Shown here one piece after another: positions 52,593 to 61,123 of a stretch of DNA of 64,000 bases (positions are counted from its first letter, which is position 1; each line of letters starts with the position of its first letter). A program made the position numbers and the translations under genes. The stretch comes from Streptomyces gossypii. GTDB lineage: Bacteria; Actinomycetota; Actinomycetes; Streptomycetales; Streptomycetaceae. The notes under the pieces are model-generated. The model saw only the letters and a list, made by a program, of their open reading frames with translations, made no database searches and was not told where the DNA came from. The stretch is from NCBI RefSeq assembly GCF_025165795.1, contig NZ_JAJAGO010000017.1, forward strand, positions 1 to 64,000, given 5' to 3'.

Positions 52593-53819
52593 CTATGAGG
52601 CGGCGCCGTCCCACAGATCGGTGCTGTGGGCATTGATGAGAGCGGTGATGCGGGTGAGGACGCCGCTGACCGGCTGCGGGTCGAGTCGGCGTCCGTCCCG
52701 CAGGCGCAGCGCGACGTGGTCGACGGCGGCTTCCCTGGCACCGATGACGGCTTGGTAGGGAACCAGACGTGCCTCCCGGATGCGGGCGCCCAGACTGCCG
52801 CGTTCCGGCCCGGCGATTTCTGCACGCAGTCCGAGGTCGGTGCAGTGCCGGGCGAGCGCCTCGGCGTTCGGCATCTCGGCGTCGGAGATCGGGAGGACCA
52901 CCAGCTGGGTGGGGGCGAGCCAGGCGGGGAACGCGCCGCCGTGCTGTTCGATGAGATGGGCGACGGCTCGCTCCACGCTGCCGATGATGCTGCGGTGGAC
53001 CATGACCGGGCGGTGCCTGCCGCCGTCGGCGCCGATATAACTCAGGTCGAATTGCCCGGGCTGGTAGAAGTCGACCTGGACGGTGGAGAGGGTGGACTCC
53101 CGCCCGGCGCCGTCGGTGACCTGGACGTCGATCTTGGGGCCGTAGAAGGCGGCCTCCCCTTCGGCCGCCTGGTAGGGAAGGCCGGAGCGGTCGAGGACAT
53201 CGGTCAGCAGGGCGGTGGACCGCTGCCACATCTCGGGGGCGGCGACGTACTTGCCGCCCGGTCCCGGGAGGGAGAGCCGGTAGCGGGCAGGGCTGATGCC
53301 GAGCGCCGCGTACGCCTGGCGGATCATCTCCAGTGCCGCCCGCGCCTCCTCTGCTACCTGGTCCAGGGTGCAGAAGACGTGCGCGTCGTTGAGCTGGATG
53401 GCACGTACGCGGGTCAGCCCGCCCAGTACGCCCGAGAATTCGGAGCGGTACATGCCGCCGAGCTCCGCCATGCGCAGCGGCAGCTCGCGGTAGCTGCGGG
53501 AGCGGGAGCGGTAGATCACCGCGTGGTGCGGGCACAGGCTCGGCCGCAGTACGACCTGCTCGCCGCCGAGGTCCATCGGGGGAAACATGTCCGCGCTGTA
53601 GTGCGCCCAGTGGCCGGAGAGTTCGTACAGTTCCCGCTTGCCGAGCACCGGCGAGTACACGTGCCGGTACCCCGCGCGCCGCTCGGCGACTCGGATGTAC
53701 TCCTCCAGGGTGTGCCGTACGGTCGCGCCGTCGGGCAGCCAGTACGGAAGTCCCGCACCGATCAGCGGGTCGGTGTCGAACAGGCCCAGTTCACGGCCGA
53801 GTTTGCGGTGGTCATGCAT
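52593..53819 (-). CDS. thrS: Threonyl-tRNA synthetase paralogue without TGS/editing domains
   Basis: 408 residues, against about 640-660 for a full ThrRS. It starts directly at the class II catalytic core (GLPYWLPDGATVRHTLEEYI). Zinc ligands (Cys in RPSLCPHH, His in DAHVFC, His in MVHRSIIGS), motif 2 (YRSEFSGVLGGLTRVR) and motif 3 (GSVERAVAHLIEQ) are present, and a C-terminal anticodon-binding domain follows. TGS and editing domains are absent. A second ThrRS of this kind may act as a stress or antibiotic-resistant copy. The ATG has GAGGAG upstream, and a leader with Thr codons and a hairpin precedes it. Confidence 0.9.
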   Translation of the reverse strand: MHDHRKLGRELGLFDTDPLIGAGLPYWLPDGATVRHTLEEYIRVAERRAGYRHVYSPVLGKRELYELSGHWAHYSADMFPPMDLGGEQVVLRPSLCPHHAVIYRSRSRSYRELPLRMAELGGMYRSEFSGVLGGLTRVRAIQLNDAHVFCTLDQVAEEARAALEMIRQAYAALGISPARYRLSLPGPGGKYVAAPEMWQRSTALLTDVLDRSGLPYQAAEGEAAFYGPKIDVQVTDGAGRESTLSTVQVDFYQPGQFDLSYIGADGGRHRPVMVHRSIIGSVERAVAHLIEQHGGAFPAWLAPTQLVVLPISDAEMPNAEALARHCTDLGLRAEIAGPERGSLGARIREARLVPYQAVIGAREAAVDHVALRLRDGRRLDPQPVSGVLTRITALINAHSTDLWDGAAS

Positions 53820-53855
53820 GGCGGTCTCCTCACGGGCCGGCGGGTGACCGCAAGG

Positions 53856-53887
53856 CGAAGCCCCGGGGCACTCGCCCCGGGGCTTCG
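53856..53887 (-). terminator. Attenuator hairpin before thrS
   Basis: Perfect 14-bp arms CGAAGCCCCGGGGC and GCCCCGGGGCTTCG with a four-base loop lie between the leader peptide stop and the thrS start. There is no long T tract. Probably the terminator arm of an attenuation system. Confidence 0.75.
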
Positions 53888-53901
53888 GACTAGGACATCT
53901 G

Positions 53902-53952
53902 TCAGCGCGCCGGGACACTCTCCGGCGTCGTCGTCACAGCAGCGCGCTTCAT
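53902..53952 (-). CDS. Threonine-rich leader peptide (thrL-like)
   Basis: Sixteen codons, MKRAAVTTTPESVPAR, ending in TGA 15 bases before the hairpin. Three ACG threonine codons in a row sit in the middle. Its ribosome site is weak, and ATG 53952 is the only start in frame. Location and codon content fit ribosome-mediated attenuation: stalling on threonine codons at low charged tRNA-Thr would prevent terminator formation. No direct evidence of translation. Confidence 0.6.
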   Translation of the reverse strand: MKRAAVTTTPESVPAR

Positions 53953-54060
53953 GCCGGAAACGTTAGCAGGCCGTAGCGAGGCACACACGGTCATTTCTCG
54001 TCGGCGGCCGGAACGGAAACCGGTTCGCCAGGGCGGCTGGCGCTTTGCTTGGCTTGCCCC

Positions 54061-54483
54061 ATGAGTGATCTCCATATTCGCTGCGCCGCCCCCTCGGACA
54101 TCGACACCGTGCTGCGGTTCTGGCGCGAAGCCGCAGAGGGAACGAGCATCAGTGACGACCACGACGGCCTCGCCCGGCTCATCACAAGGGACCCCGAAGC
54201 ACTGCTCCTCGCAGAGCGTGACGACCTGCTGAGGGGCACCGTGATAGCCGGCTTCGACGGATGGCGATGTTCCGCCTACCGGCTGGCCGTACACCCCGAC
54301 TGCCGTCGGCAAGGTATCGCCGGCGCCCTGATGGAGGCGGCAGAGCAACGATTCGCCACCCTCGGCGGGCGGCGGGTGGACGCCATGGTCCTGGAAGCCA
54401 ACGAGCAGGCACACCACACGTGGGCAGCGACTGGCTACCACCGGGAGGACCACTGGCGACGCTGGGTCAAGCCGCTGCGCTGA
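54061..54483 (+). CDS. GNAT-family N-acetyltransferase
   Basis: 140 residues. The acetyl-CoA loop is HPDCRRQGIAGAL and the family beta-alpha arrangement is clear (YRLAVHP; EANEQAHHTWAATGYHRE). It resembles small RimI-like enzymes. Starts at ATG 54061, with no strong ribosome site. Divergent from the thrS leader. Confidence 0.82.
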   Translation: MSDLHIRCAAPSDIDTVLRFWREAAEGTSISDDHDGLARLITRDPEALLLAERDDLLRGTVIAGFDGWRCSAYRLAVHPDCRRQGIAGALMEAAEQRFATLGGRRVDAMVLEANEQAHHTWAATGYHREDHWRRWVKPLR

Positions 54484-54612
54484 CGGCACCGGGCCCCGAC
54501 CGGGAATCCGAGCGCGGAACTGCCGGACTCCCGTGATTCCGGACTTTTTGCGGCTCCTTTACCATGGATCTCGTCTGTCACCCGTCCGGCCGAAAGGTGT
54601 GTACGTCCGCCC

Positions 54613-54690
54613 ATGGGCGAGCCTCCCAGTACCAGTCATCGAGCGATCCTCCGCGCCCTGCCCGACCATGGGACGGAGGTGACCCGATGA
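54613..54690 (+). CDS. Possible upstream ORF coupled to the first CNNM gene
   Basis: A 25-codon frame from ATG 54613 whose TGA overlaps the transporter start as ATGA. The peptide is ordinary, ending RAILRALPDHGTEVTR. The ribosome site is distant. It may act by translational coupling, or be chance in a GC-rich leader. Confidence 0.3.
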   Translation: MGEPPSTSHRAILRALPDHGTEVTR

Positions 54691-56033
54691 TCGAAGTGCT
54701 GCTGCTGTTCGTGGCACTCCTGCTCTCCCTGGCGTGCGGCGGTTTCGTCGCGGCGGAGTTCTCGCTGACCACCGTGGAGCGCAGCGAGCTGGAGAAGGCC
54801 GCGGAGAGCGGCGACCGCGGGGCCGCCAGCGCCCTGAAGGCGGTCACCTCCCTCACCTTCCAGCTCTCCGGCGCCCAGCTCGGCATCACCGTGACCAACC
54901 TGGTCGTCGGCATGCTGGCCGAGCCCTCGATCGCCAAGCTCATCGCCGGGCCGGTGGAGTCCCTCGGGGTGGGGAAACCGGCCGCGTCCTCCGTCGCTCT
55001 CGTCATCGGCACCGGGATCTCGACCGTTGTCGTGATCGTCATCGGTGAACTGGTGCCGAAGAACTGGGCGATCTCCCGGCCGCTGCCGGTCGCCCGGCGG
55101 GTCGCCACGGCGCAGCGCGTCTTCTCGGCCTCGTTCCGCCCGCTGATCCGGCACCTCAACAACAGCGCCAACCGGATCCTGCTGCGGCTCGGCATGGAGC
55201 CCACCGAGGAGCTGGCGTCCGCCCGTTCCCCGCAGGAGCTGGTGGCACTGGCCCGGCACTCCGCCAAGGAGGGCGCCCTGGAGGCGGACACCGCCGATCT
55301 CTTCGTGCGTACGCTGCATCTGGCCGAGCTGACGGCGGAGAACGTGATGACCCCGCGTGTGCAGGTCACCGCGCTGGAAGCGCAGACGACCGCCGAGGAC
55401 GTGGCCAACGCGACGCGCGCCACCGGTCTGTCCCGCTTCCCCGTCTACCAGGGCAGCCTGGACACGGTCGTCGGCATCGTACGGATCAAGGACGTGCTCG
55501 CGATTCCCGCCGCGCAGCGCCTGCGCCACCCGGTGACCGAGCTGATGCGCGAACCGCTGCTGGTACCGGAGTCACTCACGGTGGACCGGCTGCTGGACCG
55601 CATGCCGGGCGGCGACCGCAGCATCGCCGTCGTCATCGACGAGTACGGCGGCACCGCGGGCGTGGTCACCCTGGAGGACATCGTCGAGGAGGTCGTCGGC
55701 GAGGTGCGCGACGAGCACGATCCGGCGGAGACGCCGGATCTGGCCCCCGCCGGGGAGGACCCGGAGGGCCGCAGGCTGACCGACGCGGACGGCGCCGCCC
55801 GCACCGACCACCTGGAACGGATCGGACTGCGCGTGCCGGAGGGCCCCTACGAGACACTGGCCGGACTGGTGGCGGCCGAACTGGGCCGGATCCCCTCCAA
55901 GGGTGATGTGGTGCAGGTCGGGGGCTGGCGGATCGAGGTCGTGGACGCCACCGGGCGGCGCGCCGCCCGGATCCGGCTGACGGCCCCACTGGCCGCCGAG
56001 CAGGCCGGTAAGGACGAGGAGGCATGGCGATGA
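54687..56033 (+). CDS. CNNM/CBS-domain transporter (hemolysin family)
   Basis: 448 residues. An N-terminal CNNM (DUF21) domain with four membrane segments and FVAAEFSLTTVERS, a CBS pair at about 205-330 (ENVMTPRVQVTALE; IDEYGGTAGVVTLEDIVEEVVGE) and a C-terminal CorC-HlyC domain are all present. Family members transport or control Mg2+. GGAGG is before the ATG. The next, paralogous gene overlaps by 10 bases, so they are expressed together and may form a heterodimer. Confidence 0.92.
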   Translation: MIEVLLLFVALLLSLACGGFVAAEFSLTTVERSELEKAAESGDRGAASALKAVTSLTFQLSGAQLGITVTNLVVGMLAEPSIAKLIAGPVESLGVGKPAASSVALVIGTGISTVVVIVIGELVPKNWAISRPLPVARRVATAQRVFSASFRPLIRHLNNSANRILLRLGMEPTEELASARSPQELVALARHSAKEGALEADTADLFVRTLHLAELTAENVMTPRVQVTALEAQTTAEDVANATRATGLSRFPVYQGSLDTVVGIVRIKDVLAIPAAQRLRHPVTELMREPLLVPESLTVDRLLDRMPGGDRSIAVVIDEYGGTAGVVTLEDIVEEVVGEVRDEHDPAETPDLAPAGEDPEGRRLTDADGAARTDHLERIGLRVPEGPYETLAGLVAAELGRIPSKGDVVQVGGWRIEVVDATGRRAARIRLTAPLAAEQAGKDEEAWR

Positions 56034-57049
56034 GCATGATCCAGGCGCTGATCGGCGTCCTCACACTTGTCGTCAACGCCTTCTTCGTGGGCGCCGAATT
56101 CGCGATGATCTCGGTACGGCGCAGCCAGATCGAGCCGCACGCCGAATCCGGCGACCGGCGGGCTCGCAGCGTGCTGTGGGGGCTGGAGCACGTCTCGGCG
56201 CTCCTCGCCACGGCACAGCTGGGCATCACCCTGTGCAACCTGGTCCTGGGCGTGGTCGCGGAGCCGCTCATCGCGCACCTGCTGGAGCCGGTCTTCCACT
56301 CGGCCGGCGTGCCGGACGGGCTGACCCATCCGATCTCCTTCGCGATCGCCCTGGCCCTGGCGACCTACCTGCACATGCTCTTCGGCGAGATGGTGCCGAA
56401 GAACATCGCGCTGGCCGAGCCGCAGCGCACCGCCCTGCGGCTCGGGCCGCCGCTGGTCGCGCTCTCGCGCGGTCTGCGCCCCATCGTCTTCACGGTCAAC
56501 GCCTTCGCGAACGTGCTGCTCAAGCTGCTGCGGGTGGAGCCGAAGGACGAGGTCGAGTCGACGTTCTCGGACGACGAGCTGGCCCGGATGGTCGCCGACT
56601 CCTCCGAGGCCGGGCTGCTGGACGAACGGTCCACCGAGCGCCTGCGGGACGCCCTGGACCTGGGCCGCAGGCCGGTCTCGGACGTCGCCCGGCCGCTGGA
56701 CCGCGCGGTGACGGCGCCCATGGGAGTGACCCCCGAGGAGCTGGAGCAGCTGTCGGCCCGCTCGGGCTTCTCCCGCTTCCCCGTCGTCGACTCCGGCGGC
56801 CGGGCACTGGGCTACGTCCACGTCAAGGACGCCCTGGACGCCACCCCGCGCGACGAACCGTTCCCGCTCACGGCGATGCGCCCGATCGCGCTCGTACGGG
56901 AGGCGATGCCGCTCGACGACGTGCTGGGGGCGATGCGGGGCAGCGGCACGCATCTCGCCGCCGTGATCGGCCCGGACGGGCGCGCGGCCGGACTGGTCAC
57001 CATGGAGGACGTGCTGCGCGAACTGGTGGGGAGGCCACTGACGGGCTGA
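56024..57049 (+). CDS. Second CNNM/CBS-domain transporter
   Basis: 341 residues, paralogous to the preceding protein (VVNAFFVGAEFAMISVRRS; LFGEMVPKNIAL) but lacking the CorC-HlyC domain; it ends after the CBS pair (GLVTMEDVLRELVGRPL). Start ATG 56024 overlaps the end of the first gene; ATG 56030 also possible. Paired genes of unequal length suggest a heteromeric transporter. Confidence 0.92.
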   Translation: MAMSMIQALIGVLTLVVNAFFVGAEFAMISVRRSQIEPHAESGDRRARSVLWGLEHVSALLATAQLGITLCNLVLGVVAEPLIAHLLEPVFHSAGVPDGLTHPISFAIALALATYLHMLFGEMVPKNIALAEPQRTALRLGPPLVALSRGLRPIVFTVNAFANVLLKLLRVEPKDEVESTFSDDELARMVADSSEAGLLDERSTERLRDALDLGRRPVSDVARPLDRAVTAPMGVTPEELEQLSARSGFSRFPVVDSGGRALGYVHVKDALDATPRDEPFPLTAMRPIALVREAMPLDDVLGAMRGSGTHLAAVIGPDGRAAGLVTMEDVLRELVGRPLTG

Positions 57050-57079
57050 GGGTCGCCGCGCGGCTATCCTGTTCCGGCC

Positions 57080-57853
57080 ATGAACAGCAATTCGACCGCA
57101 CCCCGGATCAGCAGCTTCGTCGCCCTGGGCGACTCGTTCACCGAAGGCATGTCGGACGCCCTCCCGGACGGCACGTACCGGGGGTGGGCCGACCTCCTCG
57201 CCGCCCGGCTGGGCGCCCGTACCCCGGACTTCCGGTACGCCAACCTCGCCGTACGCGGGAAGCTGATCCAGCAGATAGCCGACGACCAGGTGGCTGCGGC
57301 CGCGGCGATGGACGCCGACCTGGTCACACTCGTCGGCGGCCTCAACGACACGCTGCGCCCCAAGTGCGACATGGGGCGGGTGTGCGGGCTGCTGGAGGAG
57401 TCGGTCGCCACGCTGGCGCCCCGGTGCGGGCAGCTGGTCCTGATGCGCAGCCCCGGCCGCCGCGGACCAGTGATGGAGCGCTACCGGTACCGGATGGAGC
57501 AGCTCTTCGACCGCATCGACGGTCTGGCGCGGGAGCACGGCGCGCTGGTGGTGGATCTGTACGCTTCCGAGGCACTGGGCGACCCGCGGATGTGGGCGGA
57601 CGACCGGCTGCATCTGACCGAGGAGGGCCACCGCCGGGTCGCCGAGGCCGTGTGGCAGCGGCTGGGGCACGCGGCCGAGTCGGACTGGGAGGGGCCGCTG
57701 CCCCGCGACGAGCCGCCGGGCTGGGCGGTGCGGCGCCGTTCTGATCTGCGCTTCACCCGGCAGTATCTGCTGCCCTGGGTGGGCCGCCGGCTCACCGGGC
57801 GCTCCTCGGGGGACGGCCGCGGGCCCAAACGTCCGGAGCTGGGCCCGGTCTGA
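57080..57853 (+). CDS. SGNH/GDSL hydrolase
   Basis: 257 residues. Block I is ALGDSFTEGM with the nucleophile Ser, then the GGLNDTL block and the C-terminal DDRLHLTEEGH that supplies the Asp-His pair. No signal peptide, so a cytosolic esterase or lipase-like enzyme. The last 50 residues are basic and family-variable. Common upstream of purB in Streptomyces. Confidence 0.9.
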   Translation: MNSNSTAPRISSFVALGDSFTEGMSDALPDGTYRGWADLLAARLGARTPDFRYANLAVRGKLIQQIADDQVAAAAAMDADLVTLVGGLNDTLRPKCDMGRVCGLLEESVATLAPRCGQLVLMRSPGRRGPVMERYRYRMEQLFDRIDGLAREHGALVVDLYASEALGDPRMWADDRLHLTEEGHRRVAEAVWQRLGHAAESDWEGPLPRDEPPGWAVRRRSDLRFTRQYLLPWVGRRLTGRSSGDGRGPKRPELGPV

Positions 57854-57932
57854 GGGCGACGGGGCGGGCGGTGCCTCCGGGGCGACGGGCGGGCGCGGCT
57901 GGCCTGCGGCGACACCCCGTAGAATCCCTCGG

Positions 57933-59363
57933 GTGACAGACAAGCCCCGCATCCCGAACGTACTGGCCGGCCGCTACGCCTCCGCGCAGCTGGCACTCCT
58001 GTGGTCCCCCGAGTTCAAGGTGACGCTGGAGCGGCGGCTGTGGCTCGCCGTGCTGCGCGCGCAGAAGGATCTGGGCATCGAGGTGCCGGACGCCGCGCTC
58101 GCCGACTACGAACGGGTGCTGGAGGACGTCGACCTCGCCTCGATCGCGGAGCGCGAGAAGGTCACCCGGCACGACGTGAAGGCGCGGATCGAGGAGTTCA
58201 ACGCCCTCGCCGGGCACGAGCAGATCCACAAGGGCATGACCTCCCGGGACTTGACCGAGAACGTCGAGCAGCTGCAGATCCGGCTCTCCCTGGAGCACGT
58301 ACGGGACCGCACGGTCGCCCTGCTGACCCGCCTGGGGCGGCTGGCCGCCGATCACGCCGAGCTGGTGATGGCCGGGCGCTCGCACAACGTCGCCGCGCAG
58401 GCGACGACGCTGGGCAAGCGCTTCGCGTCGGCCGCGGACGAGCTGCTCGCCGGGTACGAGCGGCTGGAGGACCTGCTGGGCCGCTACCCGCTGCGCGGTG
58501 TCAAGGGGCCGGTCGGCACCTCTCAGGACATGCTGGACCTGCTGGACGGCGACGCCGCGAAACTGGCCGAGCTGGAGCGCCGGATCGCCGCGCACCTGGG
58601 CTTCCCGCGGACTCTCACCTCCGTCGGGCAGGTCTATCCGCGTTCGCTCGACTACGAGGTGGTCACCGCCCTGGTGCAGCTGGCCGCCTCCCCCTCCTCG
58701 CTCGCCCGGACCATCCGGCTGATGGCGGGGCAGGAGCTGGTCACCGAGGGTTTCCAGGAGGGCCAGGTCGGCTCGTCCGCGATGCCGCACAAGATGAACA
58801 CGCGTTCGTGCGAACGTGTCAACGGGCTGGCGGTGATTCTGCGCGGCTACGCCTCCATGACGGGCGAGCTGGCGGGCGACCAGTGGAACGAGGGCGACGT
58901 CTCCTGCTCGGTGGTCCGCCGGGTTGCCCTGCCGGATGCCTTCTTCGCCTTCGACGGGCTGGTGGAGACCTTCCTGACCGTGCTCGACGAGTTCGGCGTC
59001 TTCCCGGCGGTGGTCGCCCGGGAGCTGGACCGCTTTCTGCCGTTCCTGGCCACCACCAAGGTGCTGATGGGCGCGGTGCGCGCGGGCGTCGGACGCGAGT
59101 CGGCGTACGCCGCCATCAAGGAGCACGCCGTCGCCGCCGCGCTGGAGCTGCGGCAGGGCGCCGAACGCAACGAACTGCTGGACAAGCTGGCGGCCGACGG
59201 GCGGATCCCGTTGGACCGCGGGCAGCTGGACGCGCTGATGGCCGACCGGCTGTCGTTCACCGGGGCGGCGGCGGACCAGGTGGCCGCGGTGGCGGCCCGG
59301 ATCGAAGAGGTCGCCAAGCGTCACCCGGAGGCCGCCGCGTACACGCCCGGGTCGATCCTCTGA
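57933..59363 (+). CDS. purB: Adenylosuccinate lyase
   Basis: 476 residues of the fumarase/aspartase superfamily with the signature SSAMPHKMNTRSCE near 284-297 (the flexible catalytic loop) and an early HDVKARIEEF. It acts twice in purine synthesis, on SAICAR and on adenylosuccinate. The start is GTG 57933. The glycosylase gene follows closely. Confidence 0.94.
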   Translation: MTDKPRIPNVLAGRYASAQLALLWSPEFKVTLERRLWLAVLRAQKDLGIEVPDAALADYERVLEDVDLASIAEREKVTRHDVKARIEEFNALAGHEQIHKGMTSRDLTENVEQLQIRLSLEHVRDRTVALLTRLGRLAADHAELVMAGRSHNVAAQATTLGKRFASAADELLAGYERLEDLLGRYPLRGVKGPVGTSQDMLDLLDGDAAKLAELERRIAAHLGFPRTLTSVGQVYPRSLDYEVVTALVQLAASPSSLARTIRLMAGQELVTEGFQEGQVGSSAMPHKMNTRSCERVNGLAVILRGYASMTGELAGDQWNEGDVSCSVVRRVALPDAFFAFDGLVETFLTVLDEFGVFPAVVARELDRFLPFLATTKVLMGAVRAGVGRESAYAAIKEHAVAAALELRQGAERNELLDKLAADGRIPLDRGQLDALMADRLSFTGAAADQVAAVAARIEEVAKRHPEAAAYTPGSIL

Positions 59364-59452
59364 CTCCGGCCGACCGGCCCGGGCCGCCGCCCGACAAGTC
59401 CGCGCGGCCCCCGCGGCCGACCCGCGACGAGCGGGAGGCGGCCCGCGACCGG

Positions 59453-59992
59453 ATGGTGCCCGATGTGGCCTCGGCCGGACTGCGGGTGCTCTTCTGCGGG
59501 ATCAACCCCGGCCTGTGGTCGGCCGCGACCGGACACCACTTCGCGCGCCCCGGCAACCGCTTCTGGCCCGTGCTGCACGCGGCGGGCTTCACGCCGAGGC
59601 GGCTGGAGCCGTGGGAGGAGAGCGAGCTGCTCTCCCTCGGCCTGGGCATCACCAACGTCGTAGAGCGGGCCAGCGCGCGGGCGGACGAACTCAGCGGCCA
59701 GGAGTACCGGGAGGGCGCCCGGACACTGGAGCGAAAGGTGCGGCGCTGGCGCCCGTCCTGGCTCGCGGTGGTCGGAGTGACCGCCTACCGGACGGCGTTC
59801 GAGGAGCGGCGGGCGCGGATCGGCCCCCAGGAGCGGACGATCGGCGGGACGCGGATCTGGGTGCTCCCCAACCCCAGCGGGCTCAACGCCCACTGGTCGC
59901 TTCAGGAGATGGCCGAGGAGTACGGGCGGCTGCGCCACGCGGCGGATCAGCCACGGCAGGCCCCAGGGGAAGCGGCGGGGCCTGGAGACTAG
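59453..59992 (+). CDS. mug: Mismatch-specific uracil/thymine DNA glycosylase (MUG family)
   Basis: 179 residues from ATG 59453. Motif 1, FCGINPGLWSAATGHHFARP, and motif 2, NPSGLNAHW, define the MUG/TDG group; the Asn of GINPG is the catalytic residue. It removes U or T mispaired with G. Family members often extend about 10 residues further N-terminally, and no good start is visible there, so the start is uncertain. The TAG stop is half target DNA (TA) and half the first base of an inserted MITE. Confidence 0.85.
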   Translation: MVPDVASAGLRVLFCGINPGLWSAATGHHFARPGNRFWPVLHAAGFTPRRLEPWEESELLSLGLGITNVVERASARADELSGQEYREGARTLERKVRRWRPSWLAVVGVTAYRTAFEERRARIGPQERTIGGTRIWVLPNPSGLNAHWSLQEMAEEYGRLRHAADQPRQAPGEAAGPGD

Positions 59993-60164
59993 GGCCTGTC
60001 TGACAAATGGCGCCGTCCGCCCGGAGGGCGGTGCTGGCGGCAGCTGGCGCGTGCGGCTGCAAGGCGGAGGAGCGTCCTCGTAGTGGGCTACTCGGACGCT
60101 GCGACAACGCAGCAGATGCGCGTGCCAGCCGCCGCCAGCAAGGCGGGATGTGTCAGACAGGCCC
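59992..60164. mobile_element. MITE-like element completing the mug stop codon
   Basis: Ends are perfect inverted copies of GGGCCTGTCTGACA, with TA duplicated at both sides (59990-59991 and 60165-60166). Internal arms (GCTGGCGGC ... GCCGCCAGC) allow a long hairpin. It is 173 bp, has no transposase, and differs in sequence from the element at 33835. Confidence 0.82.
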
Positions 60165-60214
60165 TAGGTCCGGCGACCGATGACAGCGTCGGCCGGTGCG
60201 GCCATGATCGACAG

Positions 60215-60658
60215 ATGTCCGAGCACGCCTTCGATGTCGACACCTTCCTCGCCGCGCCGCTGACGGCGCGGGTCGCGACGCGGGGTCCCACCGTCCGGCC
60301 GACGTGGTACCTGTGGGAGGACGGCGCCTTCTGGATACTGACCGGCCCCTGGGCGCGGCTGCCCGGCCATGTCCGCGCGGACCCGGCCCTCGCCCTGGTC
60401 GTCGACGTGTGCGAACCGGCAACGGGCCTCGTGCGGCAAGTGATCGCGAAGGGCCGGGCCGAGCTGCGGCCGTTCGACATCCCGCGCGGGCGGCGCAAGC
60501 TCAGCCGCTATCTGGGACCGGACGAGGGCCGCTGGGACCGTCGCTTCCGGGACTATCTGCACGACGATCCCGGCACGCGGGGCACACTCTGGCTCCGGCT
60601 GCGCCCGGACACGCTCTCCGCCGTCGACCTCAGCTATCAGGTCGCGGATCTGGCGTGA
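60215..60658 (+). CDS. Pyridoxamine 5'-phosphate oxidase-like flavin protein
   Basis: 147 residues of the split beta-barrel PPOX class (RVATRGPTVRPTWYLWEDGAFWILT; LALVVDVCEP). Such small proteins bind FMN or F420 and reduce diverse substrates. The start ATG 60215 lies 51 bases after the MITE, whose insertion may have changed the promoter. The 3' end overlaps the convergent gene by 29 bases. Confidence 0.85.
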   Translation: MSEHAFDVDTFLAAPLTARVATRGPTVRPTWYLWEDGAFWILTGPWARLPGHVRADPALALVVDVCEPATGLVRQVIAKGRAELRPFDIPRGRRKLSRYLGPDEGRWDRRFRDYLHDDPGTRGTLWLRLRPDTLSAVDLSYQVADLA

Positions 60659-61058
60659 ACGGGGCTGATGCGGCGTCACCAGTGGCCGCCACCAGCTGTA
60701 TCGGCTGCTCCTGACCGTGCCGCCCGATGCCCACTCCAAGCCAGCGGCCACCCGGGCCGGTGCGCCAGAGGTGCAGAAGACGCACATGGCCGCAGATTCC
60801 GGCCAGCGGCTCAGGCACGGGATCGCCGTCCAGCAGGCGCAGCAGGTGGCCGGTGAGGTCGAGCGGGGCGGGCTCGCCCCAGCGCTCGGACAGCCAAGTC
60901 ACCAGTGCTTCGCAGTCGGCCGCGAAGGCCGCCTCCGCCTCCGGCCGTGCCGTCCCGTCGTCCTCCCAGAACGCCTCGCTGGTAAGCAGATCGACCGCGC
61001 GTGGCCCGGGGTGGGCCAGCAGCCCGTCTATCGCCGCCAGATGCTCCGCCAGATGCAT
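60630..61058 (-). CDS. Unknown conserved protein
   Basis: 142 residues, soluble, acidic, helical at the N terminus (MHLAEHLAAIDGLLAH), with a central EALVTWLSERWGEP. No family I can name with confidence. The 3' end overlaps the PPOX gene on the other strand. ATG 61058 is the only good start. Confidence 0.6.
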   Translation of the reverse strand: MHLAEHLAAIDGLLAHPGPRAVDLLTSEAFWEDDGTARPEAEAAFAADCEALVTWLSERWGEPAPLDLTGHLLRLLDGDPVPEPLAGICGHVRLLHLWRTGPGGRWLGVGIGRHGQEQPIQLVAATGDAASAPFTPDPRPDS

Positions 61059-61123
61059 GTGTCCAGTAAACCGCGCACCGCTGACAGTTGACGCCCGCTC
61101 AGTCGAGTGCAGGTCAGGACGGT

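Noticed and set aside
57080..57853. GDSL protein as a secreted lipase
   Set aside because: No signal peptide or membrane segment at the N terminus.
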